DNA from: Litoditis marina
Lineage: Eukaryota > Nematoda > Chromadorea > Rhabditida > Rhabditidae
NCBI GenBank assembly: GCA_964036275.1
Contig: OZ038434.1
Coordinates: forward strand, 10,745,060-10,809,059
Direction of reading: 5' to 3'
DNA: 64,000 bases
Both the position numbers and the translations under genes were made by a program. Below, in pieces: positions 60,901 through 64,000 of the stretch. Within the stretch, counting starts at the first letter, position 1, and each line of letters starts with the position of its first letter. The notes under the pieces are model-generated. The model was not told the DNA's origin, did no database searches, and saw nothing but the letters and a program-made list of their open reading frames with translations.

Positions 60901-63900
60901 ACTCAAACCCTGGCGGACCGAAAAAAAATTAGGAAAAAATAGTTTTTGTCAAAGTTATAGACGTTTTCGGAGTGTGTAATCATGATAAGGGGAAATTCCC
61001 AGTTTAAGAGTTTCTACTGAATCGATTTTGTTGAAAATTGTGGAAGACATGTGATACCTACTCAAACCCTGGTGGACCAAAAATATTTGCAAAAAAAATT
61101 GTTTTAATCAAATTTATAGACATTTTTCGAAAAGTGTCTGCGTCTCTCCATTCAGCACGCTCTCTCACTCTCTCTGTCCGGTCGATAAGCACGCTGTACT
61201 GTAACGTAGAGAAACAATTACCGATTTGCTTGAAAATCGAAATATGATGCCAACGTGCAATTTGTTTGAATATGAAGTATTGTATTTCTGACGTCCTTCA
61301 GGATTCTGGAGACCAGATGACGTCATTTTTGAAAAGTGCAAAGTTGACGTCACATATATTTTCAAATGATGGTAATATCTTAGAAAGGGTCAACTAACGG
61401 TGAAACTCAATCTAAGAGTGACGTATTCTGGGATTCTGGAGTACCAGATGACGTCATTTTTGAAAAGTGCAAAGTTGACATCAGATATATTTTCAAATGG
61501 TGAAAATATCTTAAAAATGGTATATTAACGATGAAACTTTGTCTAATATTTTCGAATGCTGAAAATATCTTTAAAATGGTATATTAACGATGAAACTTTG
61601 TCTAAATATGACGTATTCTGGGATTCGGAAGGGCAGACGAAGTAAGTTTTTAGAACTGCAATGTTGACGTCATATTTTTTCGAATGATGGTAATTCTTGA
61701 CAAGTGGTTCATTAAGAAAACAATTTTATCTGCACCGTACAGATCAAACTACATACCTACGGCATGTATACAAAAAGAGAAAAATTCATGAAAAAGTGGG
61801 GGCCCAACGACTGTGAGATTTGTCTTCTGCTGTGCGCCCCTTAGACAGCTACTCTCAAATGGAGCAGCTACTGCTACAAAAACCGAAAAATAATAATATA
61901 CTCAAGTATAACTGTTCATCACAAACATACAAAAGTCGTAAAATATTTTTTCAAACCTGTAAACTAGAATCTACAAATCACAGATGTTAACTCAACGTAG
62001 TCAATTGTAAATTTTCTGGTGTTGCGGACAAAGGTTTGCAGTTTTTTGTCGTTACTTCAACTCTAAGTGCTACGCTTGTCATATTATTCAACAGTTGTTC
62101 TCTCTTTCGCAGCTGTGATTTGTAGATTCCAGTTTACAGGTTTGAAAAAATATTTTACGACTTTTGTACGTTTGTGATGAACAGTTATACTTGAGTATAT
62201 TATTATTTGTCGGTTTTTGTAGCAGTAGCTGCTCCATTTGAGAGTAGCTGTCTAAGGGGCGCACAGCAGAAGACAAATCTCACCGTCGTTGGGCCCCCAC
62301 TTTTTCATGAATGTCTCATGAGTTTGGAACCACTGTTCAAACTAAATCGCCCTGACTTACCTTTGAGTCCAGCTTACTTCTCGGTATGTCTCCTTGAGCG
62401 ACGTTGGTGACCCTCATTTGACCGGAGGCGTCGGAGACTCTGCATTAGAATATTGTTTTTTTTCGATTTTTGACTTTTTCTTCATTCGTACCAAACTTGA
62501 GATGTTTTGCAAGGGACAATACTAAGGAGGACCCATTTCGGAAAAACTCGTCGGAACGAGTATAATTCTAATTTTGGGCCAGAATTTGCTACCCAAAATA
62601 AAACACGTTTTATATAAAATAGGGTGGCTCTGGTATCGTATTGGTACTCTTATTCTTATCCTAGATCATTTTAAACACTTATTCCTTTTACAGCATCCCC
62701 CCCCCTTACAATTGGGCGTTCGTGAGTAAGACTCACTTCCACAAAGTGACCTGATCGTTGGTCGCCTTCCAGAAGTCTTCATCGTCGTCCTTCGCTTTGC
62801 TGATCTTCGGAATCACCTGTTTTCCTCCGAAATACGACCAGAACTTGGCGTCACTTCGCCAATCATCGTCTGTGAGCATTCTATTAGAAAATACTAATAC
62901 TACCTCCTTACAAAGCCCTTAATCATCCTCATTATTTTCGTGAGCCAATATCACGTTTTTTGGAATGAAAGCTGACTGAACAGCTTGCAACCCCTAATTA
63001 CAATCACTTTTTTGCTTCCGATGTCTTCACTACCCTAATGCGCATCGTTTTTGAACATTTAGTTTGGGTAGGTGCATTGTGTACATTTCCTGGTTTGAAC
63101 CTTATTATTCCTTTAATTGAAAAACAGTATGAGCTACCTTGCGAACAACTAACCAAGAACGTGAACGCTTGAGCTGCCGTGACGCTCCAAGAGCGCAATG
63201 TTGCGAGCCCGACTCATTCCCTGTAAACTTGTATTTCATCACTATTTTGAGGAATAATTTAGTATATAGAGTATTGAACCGGATAAACTACACTTCAACC
63301 ACTACCAATGTTTCATTATGCTCTGAAACTTGTCTTGTTTGGCAAATCAGGACATCAGCGTATATTTGATCTACACTCTCTCTCTTTGACCAGCATATAA
63401 GTCAGCGCCACCTCTCTATTCATGCATGAACAATTCGGTCATTTGCTGTCTTTGTTGATTAAACGTAAAGTACACCTTTATCCTCTCCAACCGTCCACTC
63501 TCAGGAGGCATCCAAACGTAGATATCGCGTCCTAAGTCAAGAATAAAAACGTCACCCAGATTGAGCGACTCCATCTCACACGCCACCTGAACGTAAATAA
63601 TATGTAGTTGAAACCAATTCAACGAGTTCTTCACGTTGAAAGGACTATACCTGTACGTGATATGTATGTGTAATGATCACCGCCCCGGGGAGAGTTTAAA
63701 TATAGTAAATTTGATTGTTTATGTTTTAAATGAGTGGTTTTCATCTAAAACATTCACTCATGTTTCTGGTAGAAAATGGTTACTACAGTAACCGCACAAA
63801 CATCTGAAAGGTTTCCGGTTACTTTTACAGGCAGAAAATAGGATGGTTTTGAATCCTATTTTCGAAACCAACCTATTTTCTGCGTGTACTGTAAACATCC

Positions 63901-64000
63901 ACGGTTGAACGGTGACAACTACAATAACTATATTGAAATACCTGCGTGCTCCTGATGTTCCGTTTTCCCTTGCAATGGAACAGTTTGGGGGTCCAGTTCT
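57984..64000 (-). CDS. gelsolin-like protein, paralogue 2 (5' end beyond window)
   Basis: This is a gelsolin-family actin regulator, truncated by the right edge. Exons, 5' to 3': 64000-63942 (partial), 63586-63476, 63220-63154, 62869-62737, 62439-62361, 60476-60360, 60066-59999, 59743-59629, 59425-59315, 59056-58931, 58028-57984. The visible part is 342 aa plus stop. It begins at the end of G1 ([13 protein letters not shown]), then G2 ([24 protein letters not shown]), G3 ([25 protein letters not shown]), G4 ([33 protein letters not shown]) and the tail [14 protein letters not shown]. All phases close and no lesion is seen. Its exons match paralogue 1 one-for-one in length, so the pair is a head-to-tail duplication. 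A 1.9-kb intron (60477-62360) is packed with repeats. Confidence 0.87.
58235..58456. mobile_element. inverted-repeat element (~220 bp)
   Basis: It starts GTGGTCTGACAGGAACCAAA and ends with the near complement TTTGGTTCCTGTCAGACCAC. Arms of about 60-70 bp share CTTGCGCTCCACGGTTAA/TTAACCGTGGAGCGCAAAG. It lies in the last intron of gelsolin paralogue 2. Confidence 0.85.
60794..60822 (+). repeat. GGGT microsatellite
   Basis: About six GGGT units form a G-rich run on the plus strand, which is the antisense strand of the gelsolin intron. It could adopt a G-quadruplex. Confidence 0.85.
60822..61140 (+). repeat. two-copy tandem repeat, period ~159 bp
   Basis: Blocks containing CCCAGTTTAAG...TTTCTACTGAATCGATTT...GTGGAAGACATGTGATACC recur at about 60839 and 60998. 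They lie in a gelsolin intron. Confidence 0.8.
61290..61690 (+). repeat. degenerate tandem repeat with TGACGTCA sites
   Basis: Units of about 130-140 bp contain GGATTCTGGA..CAGATGACGTCA, GTGCAAAGTTGAC and ATATTTTCAAATG. TGACGTCA occurs near 61318, 61344, 61449 and 61663. Confidence 0.75.
61787..62310. repeat. large fold-back in a gelsolin intron
   Basis: Two arms of about 198 bp (61787-61984 and 62111-62310) are near-perfect inverted copies around a ~126-bp spacer. Outer ends read TTCATGAAAAAGTGGGGGCC and its complement. The last exon before it (62361-62439) is only 50 bp away. Confidence 0.9.

Overview
The window is nuclear DNA of an intron-rich invertebrate animal. Genes are split by GT-AG introns of about 100 bp to 4 kb, base composition is AT-rich, and the proteins (heme guanylate cyclase, PPM1L-type phosphatase, rhodopsin-class GPCR, SWEET transporter, gelsolins) are animal types. 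All seven visible start codons lie 2-14 nt after a good 3' splice acceptor, which suggests spliced-leader trans-splicing. That fits a flatworm or another trans-splicing protostome, but the lineage is not proven. No prokaryotic operon, rRNA, tRNA or CRISPR array was seen.

Layout. 1-4.3 kb is mostly repeats, including a nested fold-back element. 4.28-9.46 kb (minus) holds a small unrecognised gene of about four exons. 12.49-22.69 kb (plus) is a complete atypical soluble guanylate cyclase (17 exons, 663 aa, like Drosophila Gyc88E). 23.68-32.62 kb (plus) is a complete PPM1L-like PP2C phosphatase (9 exons, 371 aa). 34.93-40.86 kb (plus) is a complete divergent peptide-receptor-like GPCR (11 exons, 415 aa). 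42.37-43.10 kb (minus) is a predicted 63-aa secreted peptide. 44.32-46.83 kb (minus) is a SWEET sugar transporter (7 exons, 228 aa). 49.12-55.84 kb (minus) and 57.98 kb to the right edge (minus) are tandem paralogues encoding four-repeat gelsolins. The second is cut by the window edge, and the first carries an apparent 1-bp frameshift.

Exon models were built by hand from splice sites, phase continuity and family similarity. Coding lengths sum to whole codons for the cyclase, phosphatase, GPCR, SWEET and small-peptide genes, which supports the calls. The genes do not form an obvious pathway. Cyclase, phosphatase and GPCR are signalling proteins, and the gelsolins are actin regulators.

Introns and spacers are dense in short inverted-repeat elements: a six-copy ~130-bp family, a stem-loop family with a compensatory base change, a family bounded by TAGTTTGATC, a hAT-like element with a perfect 8-bp target duplication, and several large fold-backs. 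No autonomous transposase was recognised.
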